Of a DNA stretch of 64,000 nucleotides, positions 16,252 through 24,772 are shown in pieces. The stretch is from the NCBI RefSeq assembly GCF_050490315.1, contig NZ_JBNPEO010000002.1:1-64000 (forward strand), given 5' to 3'. Both the position numbers and the translations under genes were made by a program. This DNA comes from JBNPEO01 sp050490315. GTDB taxonomy: Bacteria > Actinomycetota > Actinomycetes > Actinomycetales > Micrococcaceae. Every line of letters starts with the position of its first letter. The first letter of the stretch is position 1. The notes beneath the pieces were generated by a model. It was not told where the DNA came from. It saw only the letters and a list, made by a program, of their open reading frames with translations, and did no database searches.

Positions 16252-16962
16252 CTAAAGCACGGTCGCACCAAAAAGCAGCCCGATGCCGTAGGTGATCATC
16301 AGTCCCACGGCCCCGCCGAGGAGCACGCGGGTTGCGGCCCGGCGGACGGAACCTCCGCCGATTTTGGCTCCGGCAGCGCCGGTCAGCGCCAATGCCGCGA
16401 GCACGATGACGTAGGTGACCCAAACCCGCACCGAAACCGGGGAGAGCAGGATCGCGAGGACCGGCAACGCACCTCCCAGAAGAAACGCCGCCGCCGACGA
16501 ACCCGCCGCGTGCCAGGGATTGGTCAGTTCTTCCTCGTCGATCCCGAGTTCCATCCGCAGGTGCGCTTTCAAGGGATCGGCTGCTGTCAGTTCCCGCGCG
16601 ACCGCGGCGGCCGTAGTACTGCTGAGGCCCTGTTTTTCGTACAGCCCGGCCAGTTCCTCCAGTTCGGCTTCGGGTTCCTCGGCCAGTTCGCGCCGCTCTT
16701 TGACGATCAGGTCCCGTTCGCTGTCCCGCTGGCTGCTGACCGACACGTACTCGCCCAGAGCCATGGACACGGCACCTGCGGTCAGACCCGCCACCCCGGC
16801 GATGAAGACCGGCTGCACCAGTGTCGTCGCACCGGCAACCCCGATCACCAGGCCGGCCATAGATAAGATCCCGTCGTTAGCCCCCAGTACGGCAGCCCGC
16901 AGCGCGTTCAGGCGCCCCGACATCCCCGAAGCATGCGGTTCAGGAAAAGCGTGAACAGGCAT
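16252..16962 (-). CDS. VIT1/CCC1 family Fe2+/Mn2+ transporter
   Basis: The 236-residue protein matches the vacuolar iron transporter family: RAAVLGANDGILSMAGLVIGVAGA near residue 22, GAVSMALGEYVSVSSQRDSERDLI near 63, then a cytosolic charged segment with ExxE-type metal-binding residues (ERRELAEEPEAELEELAGLYEKQG), and three C-terminal helices. These proteins move iron or manganese out of the cytosol. The ATG at 16962 is preferred; a GTG four codons upstream is possible. Confidence 0.92.
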   Translation of the reverse strand: MPVHAFPEPHASGMSGRLNALRAAVLGANDGILSMAGLVIGVAGATTLVQPVFIAGVAGLTAGAVSMALGEYVSVSSQRDSERDLIVKERRELAEEPEAELEELAGLYEKQGLSSTTAAAVARELTAADPLKAHLRMELGIDEEELTNPWHAAGSSAAAFLLGGALPVLAILLSPVSVRVWVTYVIVLAALALTGAAGAKIGGGSVRRAATRVLLGGAVGLMITYGIGLLFGATVL

Positions 16963-17362
16963 GGGACTTCCCACTTTCTACGTTATTGCAATGAAGTAAC
17001 CGGGGACGTCTTCGACGGCCCGTCAGCCAACCCGACCGCGACTGGTGCCGGGACGACACACTAGCAGCCACTGAATGCCGGGCCGCTCCGCGTACTCCAA
17101 AATTCTCACCCATTCCTTCGGCTCGATTGGACCCGGGGCAATCCCGGACCAAGCGGGGCGGGCGGCCGCCAGCCCGGGCATTATTCTCTTATCCACGCCC
17201 ACCTGACCCGATCATGAGCTGCCAAATGGGAACGGGGCATCCGTTGCCTATGGGCTGCTAACCATTCGGCCGCAGGACCCCATCCAGTGCCGGACGCCAC
17301 TGGCGAGATCCGCTGACCCCTGCATTGAGCCTTTCGCAGGCGACTATCGTGCGGGTCTCGTG
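16963..17362. other. 400-bp intergenic region
   Basis: I see no gene, RNA or clear repeat. The right part lies downstream of the DUF1003 remnant and the left part must hold the VIT promoter (transcribed leftwards), but no good -35/-10 pair was found. Confidence 0.4.
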
Positions 17363-17801
17363 TCAGATGCCAGGGTTGCGGTCCGCGTCAAGGTCTTCCG
17401 CGGTCGCCAGCCTTCTTAGCTCGTGCAGGAGTTTCAGTTGCTGGTTGTTGATGTCCATCAGAAGCTCGATCTCTTCTTTTGCTTTCACATTGGTGTCGTA
17501 GTCGTGCTGCGCCATCGCCGCAGCGATCGCATCCTGGCGCTTGGCAGCGATAAGCAGTATGGCCCCTCGGAGCCCGGCCAACATGGAGAGCAAAAGGTTC
17601 AAAAGAATATACGGATACGGGTCCCAGGCGTTGTTCGCCAGCACCCACGTGTTGATGCCGGCCCAAATCAGCATGAAACCAAATAGAGCTTCCAACGAAA
17701 GGCCAGCTGCCCATGCCGTTCCGCATGACATCGGCGGCCCGCTGACCTCGGGTCAGAGATGCCTTGTCCTTGTCATGCCAGGTCTGTATTCGATTATTCA
17801 T
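17363..17801 (-). pseudogene. DUF1003 membrane protein, frameshifted
   Basis: Two overlapping frames together make one DUF1003 protein. The N-terminal half, from the ATG at 17801, reads TWHDKDKASLTRGQ...MRNGMGSWPFVGSS. The C-terminal half, in another frame, reads LFGFMLIWAGINTWVLANN, WDPYPYILLNLLLSMLAGL and AMAQHDYDTNVKAKEEIELL, ending at 17363. The junction is near 17690 and needs a 1-base net shift. Both halves match the family's usual order and spacing, so this is a recent mutation or a sequencing error rather than two genes. DUF1003 proteins are small membrane proteins of unknown function. Confidence 0.75.
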
Positions 17802-17874
17802 GCCTCAGAGTAGACCGGCGGTTCGGAATCCGCGGGGACCCGGCGGAGTATGTATGTGGTTACGCCGCATTGGG

Positions 17875-19851
17875 TCACCCGACGTGGACCCAGGGTCGTT
17901 TGGTGACGTCGGGTTCGGCTTCGCGGAGTACTTCGCGGGTGACGGGGGCGATTTCGCCTTCGCCCAGAAACAGGAACTTGAGGAGGTTGATGACGGGGTT
18001 GCCTTCGGTCCAGCGGAAGTAGATGTGCGGCATCAAGCCGGTCACGTCCCGGATGTGCAGGAGCACGGAGGCGATCGTGTTCGGCACGACCGGGCCATGT
18101 ACTTCCAGGATCCTGTATCCGTGGCGGGTCACACCCCGCACGGCCAGCTCTGTTTCAAAGTCTGAGGAGTCGTCCACGATGACCTCCAGGAACAGTGCCT
18201 GCTGGTCCACGGGCAGATGGCTGACTTCGATGGCAGAGGTGAGCTTGTCCCGGTACGCTTCGGCGCTGAGCCGGAGGGGTTCATGGGAAATGATCGCCAG
18301 CGGCCCGTCCAGTACCTCAGACATGAATGCCAGGGCCTGGTAGTCCAAATGGACCTGGGTGGCGTGGAGTTCAAAAGAGCGCCGGATCCGTGAAAGCAGG
18401 GAGATCACGATGATTCCGGCGATGAAAACGGCGGCGATACGGATGCCCTCGGGGCGTTCGATGATGTTCACGATCGTGGTGTAGATGAACACCACGGCGA
18501 TGATGCCGAAGCCGACGGTCCATTTGTGCTGTGCCTTACGGCGGGCCGAGAGGGTCACAGCGACTGCAGCGGAGGTCATCAGGACGAGCACTCCGGTGGC
18601 GTACGCGCCGCCTTGGGCGTCCACGTTGGCGTCGAAAAGCCAGGTGATCAGGAACCCGATCAGGGTGAACACCAGAACCAGTGGGCGGACGGCCCTGGCC
18701 CAGCCCGGGGCCATGCCGTAGCGGGGAAGGTACCGGGGAACGAGGTTCAGCAAACCCGCCATGGCGGACGCGCCGGCGAACCACAGGATCGCAATGGTGC
18801 TGATGTCATAGACGCTGCCGAAACCGACGCCCAGATATTCGTGGGCCAGGAAAGCAAGGGCACGGCCGTTGGCCTGCCCGCCGGGCTGGAATTCCTGCGC
18901 CGGGATCAACACAACGGTGGTAAAGCTGGAAGTGATGAGGAAGGTGCTCATGATCACAGCGGCAGTGGTCAACAGCCGCCGTGTTCCCTGAATACGGCCG
19001 ACCGGGTTGTCCTCTGTGTCCTCGGGATTGCCACGGATCTGGGGCATCACGGCGACACCGGTCTCGAAGCCGGACAGGCCCAGTGCGAGTTTGGGAAAGA
19101 CGAGCAGGGCGAAGGCAACAGCCAAAAGCGGGTTGCCGTGCGAGGTCGACAGGGCCTGCCACCAGTCGCCCACGGCGAGGGGATGGGTGAACACCTGGAA
19201 CAGAGAGGTGACCACAACGACCACATTCAGGGCCAGATAGAGGGCGACCAGGACCACGGCAACGTTGATGGCTTCCCTGAACCCGCGGAGGAATACCGCT
19301 GCCAGCAGGGCAAGGAGGAACAGTGTAATCGGGACGTTTTGTCCTTGCAGTGACCCGGAGACCAGCGGGTTCTGGATCACGTGTGCCGTTGCGTCCGCGG
19401 CCGAGAGGGTCATGGTGATCATAAAGTCCGTTGCAGCGAACCCGAGCAGGACGAGGACGAAGAGTTTCCCGCCCCATTTGGGCAGCAGGCGTTCCAGCAT
19501 GGCGATGGAGCCCTCACCGCGGTGGCTTTCACCAGCCACACGCCGGTAGACAGGCAATGCGCCCAGGAGGGTCACGATGACCAGCACCAGTGTGGCCAGC
19601 GGGGAAATCGCACCGGCTGCCAGGGCTGCGATGGCGGGCTGATAACCCAGGGTCGAGAAGTAATCCACACCCGTCAGACACATAACCTGCCACCACGAAT
19701 GCTTTTTCACATTTGCATCGCTCACAGCGCCCGGACCCTGATGGGTTCCCTTGCTGTCCTGGAGGCCGAACAACAGCCAATCCTTCAGCGCCTGCCGTCC
19801 CCGGGGACGCGGGGCCGACGGGTCAGCCGGCGGCCTGCTCAACGTGGTCAT
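17875..19851 (-). CDS. APC-superfamily permease with large cytosolic C-terminal domain
   Basis: The 658-residue transporter has about 12 helices (residues 55-480), starting with SWWQVMCLTGVDYFSTLGYQPAIAALAAG, which contains the unwound TM1 motif of the APC fold. The last 170 residues are soluble: SRIRRSFELHATQVHLDYQALAFMSEVLDGPL, then RFRWTEGNP-like FRWTEGNPVINLLKFLFLGEGE and a terminal EPDVTKRPWVHVG. Annotations of relatives vary between amino-acid and potassium transport, and the substrate cannot be read here. The start at 19851 has GGAAGGGA in front; a longer frame to 19884 does not. Confidence 0.82.
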   Translation of the reverse strand: MTTLSRPPADPSAPRPRGRQALKDWLLFGLQDSKGTHQGPGAVSDANVKKHSWWQVMCLTGVDYFSTLGYQPAIAALAAGAISPLATLVLVIVTLLGALPVYRRVAGESHRGEGSIAMLERLLPKWGGKLFVLVLLGFAATDFMITMTLSAADATAHVIQNPLVSGSLQGQNVPITLFLLALLAAVFLRGFREAINVAVVLVALYLALNVVVVVTSLFQVFTHPLAVGDWWQALSTSHGNPLLAVAFALLVFPKLALGLSGFETGVAVMPQIRGNPEDTEDNPVGRIQGTRRLLTTAAVIMSTFLITSSFTTVVLIPAQEFQPGGQANGRALAFLAHEYLGVGFGSVYDISTIAILWFAGASAMAGLLNLVPRYLPRYGMAPGWARAVRPLVLVFTLIGFLITWLFDANVDAQGGAYATGVLVLMTSAAVAVTLSARRKAQHKWTVGFGIIAVVFIYTTIVNIIERPEGIRIAAVFIAGIIVISLLSRIRRSFELHATQVHLDYQALAFMSEVLDGPLAIISHEPLRLSAEAYRDKLTSAIEVSHLPVDQQALFLEVIVDDSSDFETELAVRGVTRHGYRILEVHGPVVPNTIASVLLHIRDVTGLMPHIYFRWTEGNPVINLLKFLFLGEGEIAPVTREVLREAEPDVTKRPWVHVG

Positions 19852-20208
19852 CGATCCCTTCCCGCGCGGCACAACGCACCGCAATCACCTCCGAAACTAA
19901 CACCTGCAAAAAACGGAAACCACGAAAAGCATTTATCTTGATACATCCTTAACGCCGGGCCCGGATCCTGATCATCTGCTACGCGGTGATGGACCGCCGC
20001 GGGGCTGCGGATCAAGAGTTGCAGGATCGCCGCCTGTAGGGCCATGCCGAAGCCTTGTGTTCCCGTCCTCTGACAGTCTTGGAAACGAACGTTCGCAAGA
20101 CATACCTGGACGTGTTCAGCATGCCGCGCCAATCCGGGGCCAGCTTTGTAATGCTTGCCGTGTACGCGTCTGTGTAACGCCTTACAGGGTTGGTGATACG
20201 TTGTGGGG
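19852..20208. other. 357-bp divergent intergenic region
   Basis: This lies between the permease (leftward) and the recombinase (rightward), so it should hold both promoters. The perfect palindrome CGAACGTTCG at 20087-20096 and nearby partial repeats could belong to a res-type recombination site of the neighbouring resolvase, but no full three-subsite array could be laid out. No riboswitch was recognised. Confidence 0.35.
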
Positions 20209-20781
20209 ATGCGAATCGGATACGGACGAGTCTCCACCCGTGATCAGCACCCCGAAGCCCAGCATGATGCTCTGGCAGCGGCCGGTTGTGACCAGGTATT
20301 CGTGGATGTGGCCTCGGGAAAGCTTGTCCGCCGGCCTGAGCTGGACAAGGCCCTGCTCTCAGCCAACCGCGCAGGGGACCAACTCGTCGTGACCAAACTC
20401 GACCGACTCGGCAGGTCGTTGGAAAACCTCATCGAGGTCTCCAAGACACTCCAGGAGCGCGGGGTTGATCTGGTGGTCCTGGACCAGAGCATCGACACAT
20501 CCACCCCGATGGGACGGATGTTCTTCCAAATCCTTGGCTCAATCGCTGAGTTCGAACACGCCCTGATGTCCGAACGGACCCGTGATGGCCTGGCCGCCGC
20601 CCGGGCGAGGGGGCGCACCGGCGGCCAGAAACCCAAACTCGGCCCCCGCCAAGTAAAGCTGGCCCGGGAAATGTATGAAGAAAAAGGCCCAGACGGCAAA
20701 CGTGCCCACACGGTCGAGCACATCGCCCAGGAATTTGGCGTTACCCGGCCCACCATCTACCGGCACCTCGCCAAACCATGA
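20209..20781 (+). CDS. Tn3-type serine recombinase (resolvase/invertase family)
   Basis: The 190-residue protein has the catalytic domain of small serine recombinases: YGRVSTRDQ with nucleophile Ser9, KLDRLGRSLENLI near 63, and FFQILGSIAEFEHALMSERTRDGLAAARARGRTGG near 105. A C-terminal helix-turn-helix follows (TVEHIAQEFGVTRPTIYRHL). It resolves cointegrates or inverts DNA at a nearby site. The ATG at 20209 gives the family's usual MRIGYGRVS start; a GTG 6 bases earlier is possible. It marks the right edge of the GC-rich island and is probably a relic of a second mobile element, since a Tn3 end at about 3.7 kb separates it from tnpA. Confidence 0.9.
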   Translation: MRIGYGRVSTRDQHPEAQHDALAAAGCDQVFVDVASGKLVRRPELDKALLSANRAGDQLVVTKLDRLGRSLENLIEVSKTLQERGVDLVVLDQSIDTSTPMGRMFFQILGSIAEFEHALMSERTRDGLAAARARGRTGGQKPKLGPRQVKLAREMYEEKGPDGKRAHTVEHIAQEFGVTRPTIYRHLAKP

Positions 20782-20965
20782 GGTGTCGGCCATCGCATGG
20801 CACGACAGAACGACGGCATGTCCGTAAGGTAGGGCCGTTCAGCAGATAAGGATTACTGAGGTGGATCCGCGGTCTTTGCACACGGCCGGGCAAGCGGGCT
20901 CACTTATCGCCTACAACCATTGAACCAATAGGACTCGATCCTCCAGATTGCCCCTGCCGACACTC

Positions 20966-21523
20966 TCAGGAGTACCGGGCCAACGCGGTGTGCTCAATAC
21001 CAATCTGCGCCAAGGTGTGATTCATCGCCCACTGCAAACGCTCCGGAGCAGCACCCATCCGAGCTTCAATCTCATCCAACAGTCCGGGCAAATCCAGACC
21101 CTCCGATGATTTGACCACCCGTTCGCTAGTCAGTGCCCAGCCCGCACTTTCCACTACGGGATCATGATCCCCGCGCCAGCGCAGCCGAAGGTCCTCCACG
21201 TGGGGACTCTTTTTAACGATGTAGTTCACCAGCCAGTCGTGCACCTTAGGCGCGGCAGCTTCGCGCAGCATTGAGTCCAACTGCTGAGCCGAAAAGTCCT
21301 TTGGTTTAGCCATAAGAATTGCGAGCAGCCGCGAAGCCACGTCCCCGGTCCCCCACAATTCAGTAACCAGCCCTGGCTGCCCTTTGAACTTCTTGGCAAG
21401 GGTCCGCAACGCCGTGAGATTTACTCCGTGATCATCACCGCGGCGCAAATTGGCTTCACGAACCTTCGGATTCTGCAGAACGTCAAGTTGCGCTTGAACG
21501 TCCTCTAGTAGAGCTTCAGTCAT
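20966..21523 (-). CDS. DNA alkylation repair protein (AlkD-like, HEAT repeats)
   Basis: The 185-residue protein resembles the AlkC/AlkD-type DNA alkylation repair family: MTEALLEDVQAQLDVLQNPKVREANLRRGDDHGVNLTALRTLAKKFKG at the start and LRLRWRGDHDPVVESAGWALTSERV near residue 113. AlkD proteins remove bulky N3- or N7-alkyl bases with an all-helical fold. It is shorter than the roughly 220-230 residues of AlkD itself, so function may differ. It converges with the recombinase gene and is the first gene of the less GC-rich region. Confidence 0.72.
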   Translation of the reverse strand: MTEALLEDVQAQLDVLQNPKVREANLRRGDDHGVNLTALRTLAKKFKGQPGLVTELWGTGDVASRLLAILMAKPKDFSAQQLDSMLREAAAPKVHDWLVNYIVKKSPHVEDLRLRWRGDHDPVVESAGWALTSERVVKSSEGLDLPGLLDEIEARMGAAPERLQWAMNHTLAQIGIEHTALARYS

Positions 21524-21640
21524 CAGAGTTCCCTTCTAGGCCTGCACTCCAAGATATCCGAGTGAGCAGAACCACATCCGGAATACCAACCGCGCGGGTT
21601 TAGTTGCATAAGTGAAAAGAATTATTACGGAAGGTACTTC

Positions 21641-22711
21641 ATGCTGTTTACTCCCCTTACCTTAGGTGAGATTAGTCTCTCCAACAGAGTTGTTATGGCT
21701 CCGCTAACTCGCTCCCGCACCGACGTTGACGGAGTTCCGAACGACTTGCTGGTGGAACACTACAAACAGCGTGCTTCGATTGGTCTTATTGTCACTGAAG
21801 GCACGTACCCCAGCCAAGCAGGCCGCGGCTTTGTTGGACAGCCCGGTTTGGTGACTGACGAGCAGCTCGCGGGTTGGGCCCGCGTCACCGAGGCAGTCCA
21901 CGCCGAAGGCGGCAAGATTGTGGCTCAAGTTATGCATGCTGGCCGTGTCACTCACCCTGACACCAATGGCGGCCTCGACGTCGTTGCACCCAGTGCCATT
22001 GCTGTTCAGGGTGAGACGCGCACTTACAAAGGAAAGCAGCCATACACGGTCCCTGTCGCCCTCACTCAAGAGGGAATCTCTCAAGTCATCAATGACTTTG
22101 TGACGGCCTCAAAGGCTGCCATCAATGCAGGATTCGACGGCGTGGAGATGCACTCCGCCAACGGTTACCTCCTACACGAATTTTTAGCACCGTCTTCCAA
22201 CCACCGCGATGACATTTACGGTGGATCCCCGGAAAACCGCGCCCGCTTCGTCATCGAACTGACCAAAGCAGTGGTTGCAGCCGTTGGCGCTGAGAAAGTG
22301 GGCATCCGCATCTCCCCCGCCCACAACATTCAGGGCGCCGTCGAAGCTGACCTAGAAGATTTGCGCGCCACGTACCTGCACCTGGTCAATGAAATCGCAC
22401 CCCTGGGGTTGGCTTACTTGAGCGTCCTCCATGCTGAGCCAGCTGCTGAACTTGTCCAAGAGCTGCGCTCCAACTTCGGCGGTCCATTCTTGGTCAATAG
22501 CGGTTTTTCTACCATCACCACCGCAGAAGAGGCCCGGGAAATCGTTTCGACCGGTCTCGCCGATGCAGTGGTTGTTGGCCGTCCGGCGATTGCCAATCCG
22601 GATTTGCCTCGTCGTTGGCAGGAAAACCTTCCGCTCAACGAACCGGACTTCAGTACTTTCTACACACCCGGCGCTAAGGGCTACACGGATTACCCCTTCT
22701 ACCAAGGCTAA
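21641..22711 (+). CDS. alkene reductase, Old Yellow Enzyme family
   Basis: The 356-residue FMN-dependent enzyme reduces activated C=C bonds, and in relatives nitrate esters or N-ethylmaleimide, using NAD(P)H. It has LFTPLTLGEISLSNRVVMAPLTRSR at the start, QVMHAGRVTHP near 99, GFDGVEMHSANGYLLHEFLAPSSNHRDDIYGGS near 166 and VVVGRPAIANPDLPRR near 310, all typical of the NemA/Xen group. The ATG follows GGAAGG. It is transcribed away from the repair gene and is followed by a long hairpin. Confidence 0.92.
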   Translation: MLFTPLTLGEISLSNRVVMAPLTRSRTDVDGVPNDLLVEHYKQRASIGLIVTEGTYPSQAGRGFVGQPGLVTDEQLAGWARVTEAVHAEGGKIVAQVMHAGRVTHPDTNGGLDVVAPSAIAVQGETRTYKGKQPYTVPVALTQEGISQVINDFVTASKAAINAGFDGVEMHSANGYLLHEFLAPSSNHRDDIYGGSPENRARFVIELTKAVVAAVGAEKVGIRISPAHNIQGAVEADLEDLRATYLHLVNEIAPLGLAYLSVLHAEPAAELVQELRSNFGGPFLVNSGFSTITTAEEAREIVSTGLADAVVVGRPAIANPDLPRRWQENLPLNEPDFSTFYTPGAKGYTDYPFYQG

Positions 22712-22741
22712 ACCTCAAGCTAGTTAGTTCTCCAGGCACTC

Positions 22742-22792
22742 CGTAGCCATGTTTTGGCGGTCAGGTCTTTTGGCCTCCGAAACATGGCTACG
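22742..22792. terminator. 19-bp-arm inverted repeat between the alkene reductase and DUF3054 genes
   Basis: The arms at 22742-22760 and 22774-22792 match at 17 of 19 positions (CGTAGCCATGTTT against its complement), with a 13-base loop. It lies 30 bp after the reductase stop and 8 bp before the DUF3054 start. It is a likely terminator, but its closeness to the next start may also affect that gene. Confidence 0.6.
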
Positions 22793-22800
22793 CTGTTTGG

Positions 22801-23193
22801 GTGACTTCTTATTCTTCCAACAAGACCCATGCAATTTACGCTGGAATCGCTGATGCAGTGCTCATTCTGTTGTTCGCAGCCTTGGGCCGCAGCGCCCATG
22901 AGCACTCCGAAACTTTTTTTGGCATTGTTGCCACCGCATGGCCATTTCTCCTTGGTGCCGTTCTAGCTTGGGTAGTGCTCGGCATCTGGAAGAAGCCATT
23001 GCGAATCTGGAGCAATGGCTTATTTCTCGTGGTGATCACAGTCGCTGTGGGTATGGTCTTGCGCGTCCTTACCGGAGCCGGTACAGCTGTGGCGTTCATC
23101 ATCGTCGCGCTCGTCTCATTGGCAGTATTCCTCTTGGGACACCGGGCCATCGCGTTACTAATTCTGCGACTACGCGGGCGTTCGAATCGCTGA
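22801..23193 (+). CDS. DUF3054 membrane protein
   Basis: The 130-residue protein has four membrane helices and matches DUF3054, a family of unknown function: IYAGIADAVLILLFAALGRSAHE near residue 12 and GTAVAFIIVALVSLAVFLLGHRAIALLI near 92. The GTG start has no ribosome binding site: the hairpin ends 8 bp upstream, so the message may be leaderless or start elsewhere. Confidence 0.82.
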   Translation: MTSYSSNKTHAIYAGIADAVLILLFAALGRSAHEHSETFFGIVATAWPFLLGAVLAWVVLGIWKKPLRIWSNGLFLVVITVAVGMVLRVLTGAGTAVAFIIVALVSLAVFLLGHRAIALLILRLRGRSNR

Positions 23194-23259
23194 CTAGTCA
23201 GAACTAGTGGACTAAGCTTTCTGCACAAGCACTGCAATCGATTTTCCCGAGAGGTAACC

Positions 23260-23541
23260 GTGATCACCGCATTTGTTTTGATCAAGACTGAAGCAGCCCA
23301 TATCCCTGAGGCGGCTGAAGAAATCGCCGCCCTCGAAGGCATCAGTGAGGTCTACTCAGTCACTGGCGAGTGGGATTTAATTGCGGTTGCGCGGGTTAAG
23401 CGCCACGAGGACCTTGCTGACGTCATTGCCGACCGTCTTTCTAAGGTCCCGGCAGTGGTTCACACCACCACCCACATCTCTTTCCGCTCGTATTCCAAAC
23501 ACGATCTTGAAGCGGCGTTTTCACTGGGTCTAGACGGCTAG
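23260..23541 (+). CDS. stand-alone Lrp/AsnC ligand-binding (RAM) domain protein
   Basis: The 93-residue protein is the small-molecule-binding half of an Lrp/AsnC regulator without the DNA-binding part: MITAFVLIKTEAAHIPEAAEEIAALEGISEVYSVTGEWDLIAVARVK, ending THISFRSYSKHDLE. Such domains form dimers and higher rings and bind amino acids. The GTG start follows GAGAGG. It faces trpD end to end, with 24 bp between stops, so it may sense or control something in amino-acid metabolism; that is inference from the neighbour only. Confidence 0.88.
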   Translation: MITAFVLIKTEAAHIPEAAEEIAALEGISEVYSVTGEWDLIAVARVKRHEDLADVIADRLSKVPAVVHTTTHISFRSYSKHDLEAAFSLGLDG

Positions 23542-23565
23542 TCTTCGCCGCTTTGCCCTTAGCCG

Positions 23566-24624
23566 TTAGTCGGCACTTGCCGCTATCCAGTTCTGCAGCA
23601 CATTTTCTGCAGCGCCTGAGTCGATTGATTCGACGGCGCGAACCATCCCCGCCGCGAGCCTGTCCAACAACGGGCCGTTGTGGTCCGGATTTGCAGCGAC
23701 CAAACCTGCAGCGGTATTGAGGACGACGGCGTCACGCACCGGGCCAGACTCCCCCGCCAGTGTCCGGCGTACTATGGCCGCATTCGATTCAGCGTCTGAG
23801 CCCCGCAGCGCATCCACGCTGGCAAGTTCGATCCCCAAATCGCGGGGATCGATGACCGTTGAAGTCACGTGGCCGTTGCGTACTTCCCACACTTGGGATG
23901 TGGTCGAGGTGGTGAATTTATCCCGCCCGTCGCCGCCGCGGATAACCAATGCCCTAATCCCCCGCTGAGCCAATACACCAGCCATCTTGGGAGCCATGGA
24001 TTCGTTGGCCACGCCCAACGCTTGTGCTGCAACGCCGGCGGGGTTCGCCAAGGGACCTAAGACGTTGAAAGCAGTTGGGACGCCGATCTCCCGCCGAGGA
24101 ACCGCGGCGAATCGCATCGACGGGTGGAAAACCTGCGCGAAACAGAAGGTGATACCCGTGGCGTTAAACACTTCCACCACCTTCGCGATGGGCTGATCCA
24201 GGCGGACACCGAGTGCCTCTATAACGTCGGCCGAACCGGACTTGGTGGAAGCCCCACGATTTCCGTGTTTGACCACTTTTGCGCCAGCACCTACGGCGAC
24301 TAAGGAAGACATGGTGGAGATGTTGACCGTTTCAAGGCCGTCACCGCCAGTACCAACGATGTCCAAGGTCTCCCCTGGGATGGTGATGGCGTTCGCTTGC
24401 GCCAACATGGCGTTGACCATACCCGTCAGCTCATCAACTGTCTCACCCTTGGCTCGAAGACCAACCAGGAACGCAGAAATCTGTGCTGGCGACGCCGCAC
24501 CGGTCATGATTTCTTCCATGGCCCACTGGGCGGCGCTCACCGGCAAGTCCTTAGACTCAATGAGGGCGGAAATCACCGTAGGCCAGCTGGAGGGAACTTG
24601 CTGTACTTCTGCTTCGTTGGTCAC
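23566..24624 (-). CDS. trpD: anthranilate phosphoribosyltransferase TrpD
   Basis: TrpD transfers the phosphoribosyl group from PRPP to anthranilate in tryptophan synthesis. The 352-residue protein has the PRPP motif GTGGDGLETVNIST near residue 93, KHGNRGASTKSGSADVIEALG near 118 and FHPSMRFAAVPRREIGVPTAFNVLGPLANP near 167. The gene is separate from the other trp genes, as is common in actinobacteria, and is divergent from ctaE. Confidence 0.95.
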   Translation of the reverse strand: MTNEAEVQQVPSSWPTVISALIESKDLPVSAAQWAMEEIMTGAASPAQISAFLVGLRAKGETVDELTGMVNAMLAQANAITIPGETLDIVGTGGDGLETVNISTMSSLVAVGAGAKVVKHGNRGASTKSGSADVIEALGVRLDQPIAKVVEVFNATGITFCFAQVFHPSMRFAAVPRREIGVPTAFNVLGPLANPAGVAAQALGVANESMAPKMAGVLAQRGIRALVIRGGDGRDKFTTSTTSQVWEVRNGHVTSTVIDPRDLGIELASVDALRGSDAESNAAIVRRTLAGESGPVRDAVVLNTAAGLVAANPDHNGPLLDRLAAGMVRAVESIDSGAAENVLQNWIAASAD

Positions 24625-24731
24625 ACATAGATGCTATCGAGGCACAGGTTGATCTGCCCAATGTGTTGAGCGGAAGAAACTTTTCCGCGCAATTTCGCGA
24701 CTTTGTAGAAAAAGTCGGTAGAAACGCGTCT

Positions 24732-24772
24732 TTGCATTGGGCACAGGCGACTTTTATAGACATAATGTCTAT
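24732..24772 (+). promoter_or_regulatory. ctaE promoter with 17-bp palindrome abutting the start codon
   Basis: TTGCAT at 24732-24737 and TATAGA at 24755-24760 are 17 bp apart, a near-ideal vegetative promoter. ATAGACATAATGTCTAT at 24756-24772 is a perfect palindrome around a central base and ends at the GTG start. Transcription would begin about 5 bases before the start codon or at it, so the message is nearly leaderless; no ribosome binding site is present. Confidence 0.6.

Noticed and set aside
19852..20208. c-di-AMP (ydaO) riboswitch upstream of the permease
   Set aside because: The conserved core segments of that riboswitch were not recognised.
1..20781. One single Tn3 transposon from tnpA to the recombinase
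   Set aside because: A candidate terminal repeat directly after the tnpA unit ends the element at 3743, and no matching end was found near 20.8 kb.
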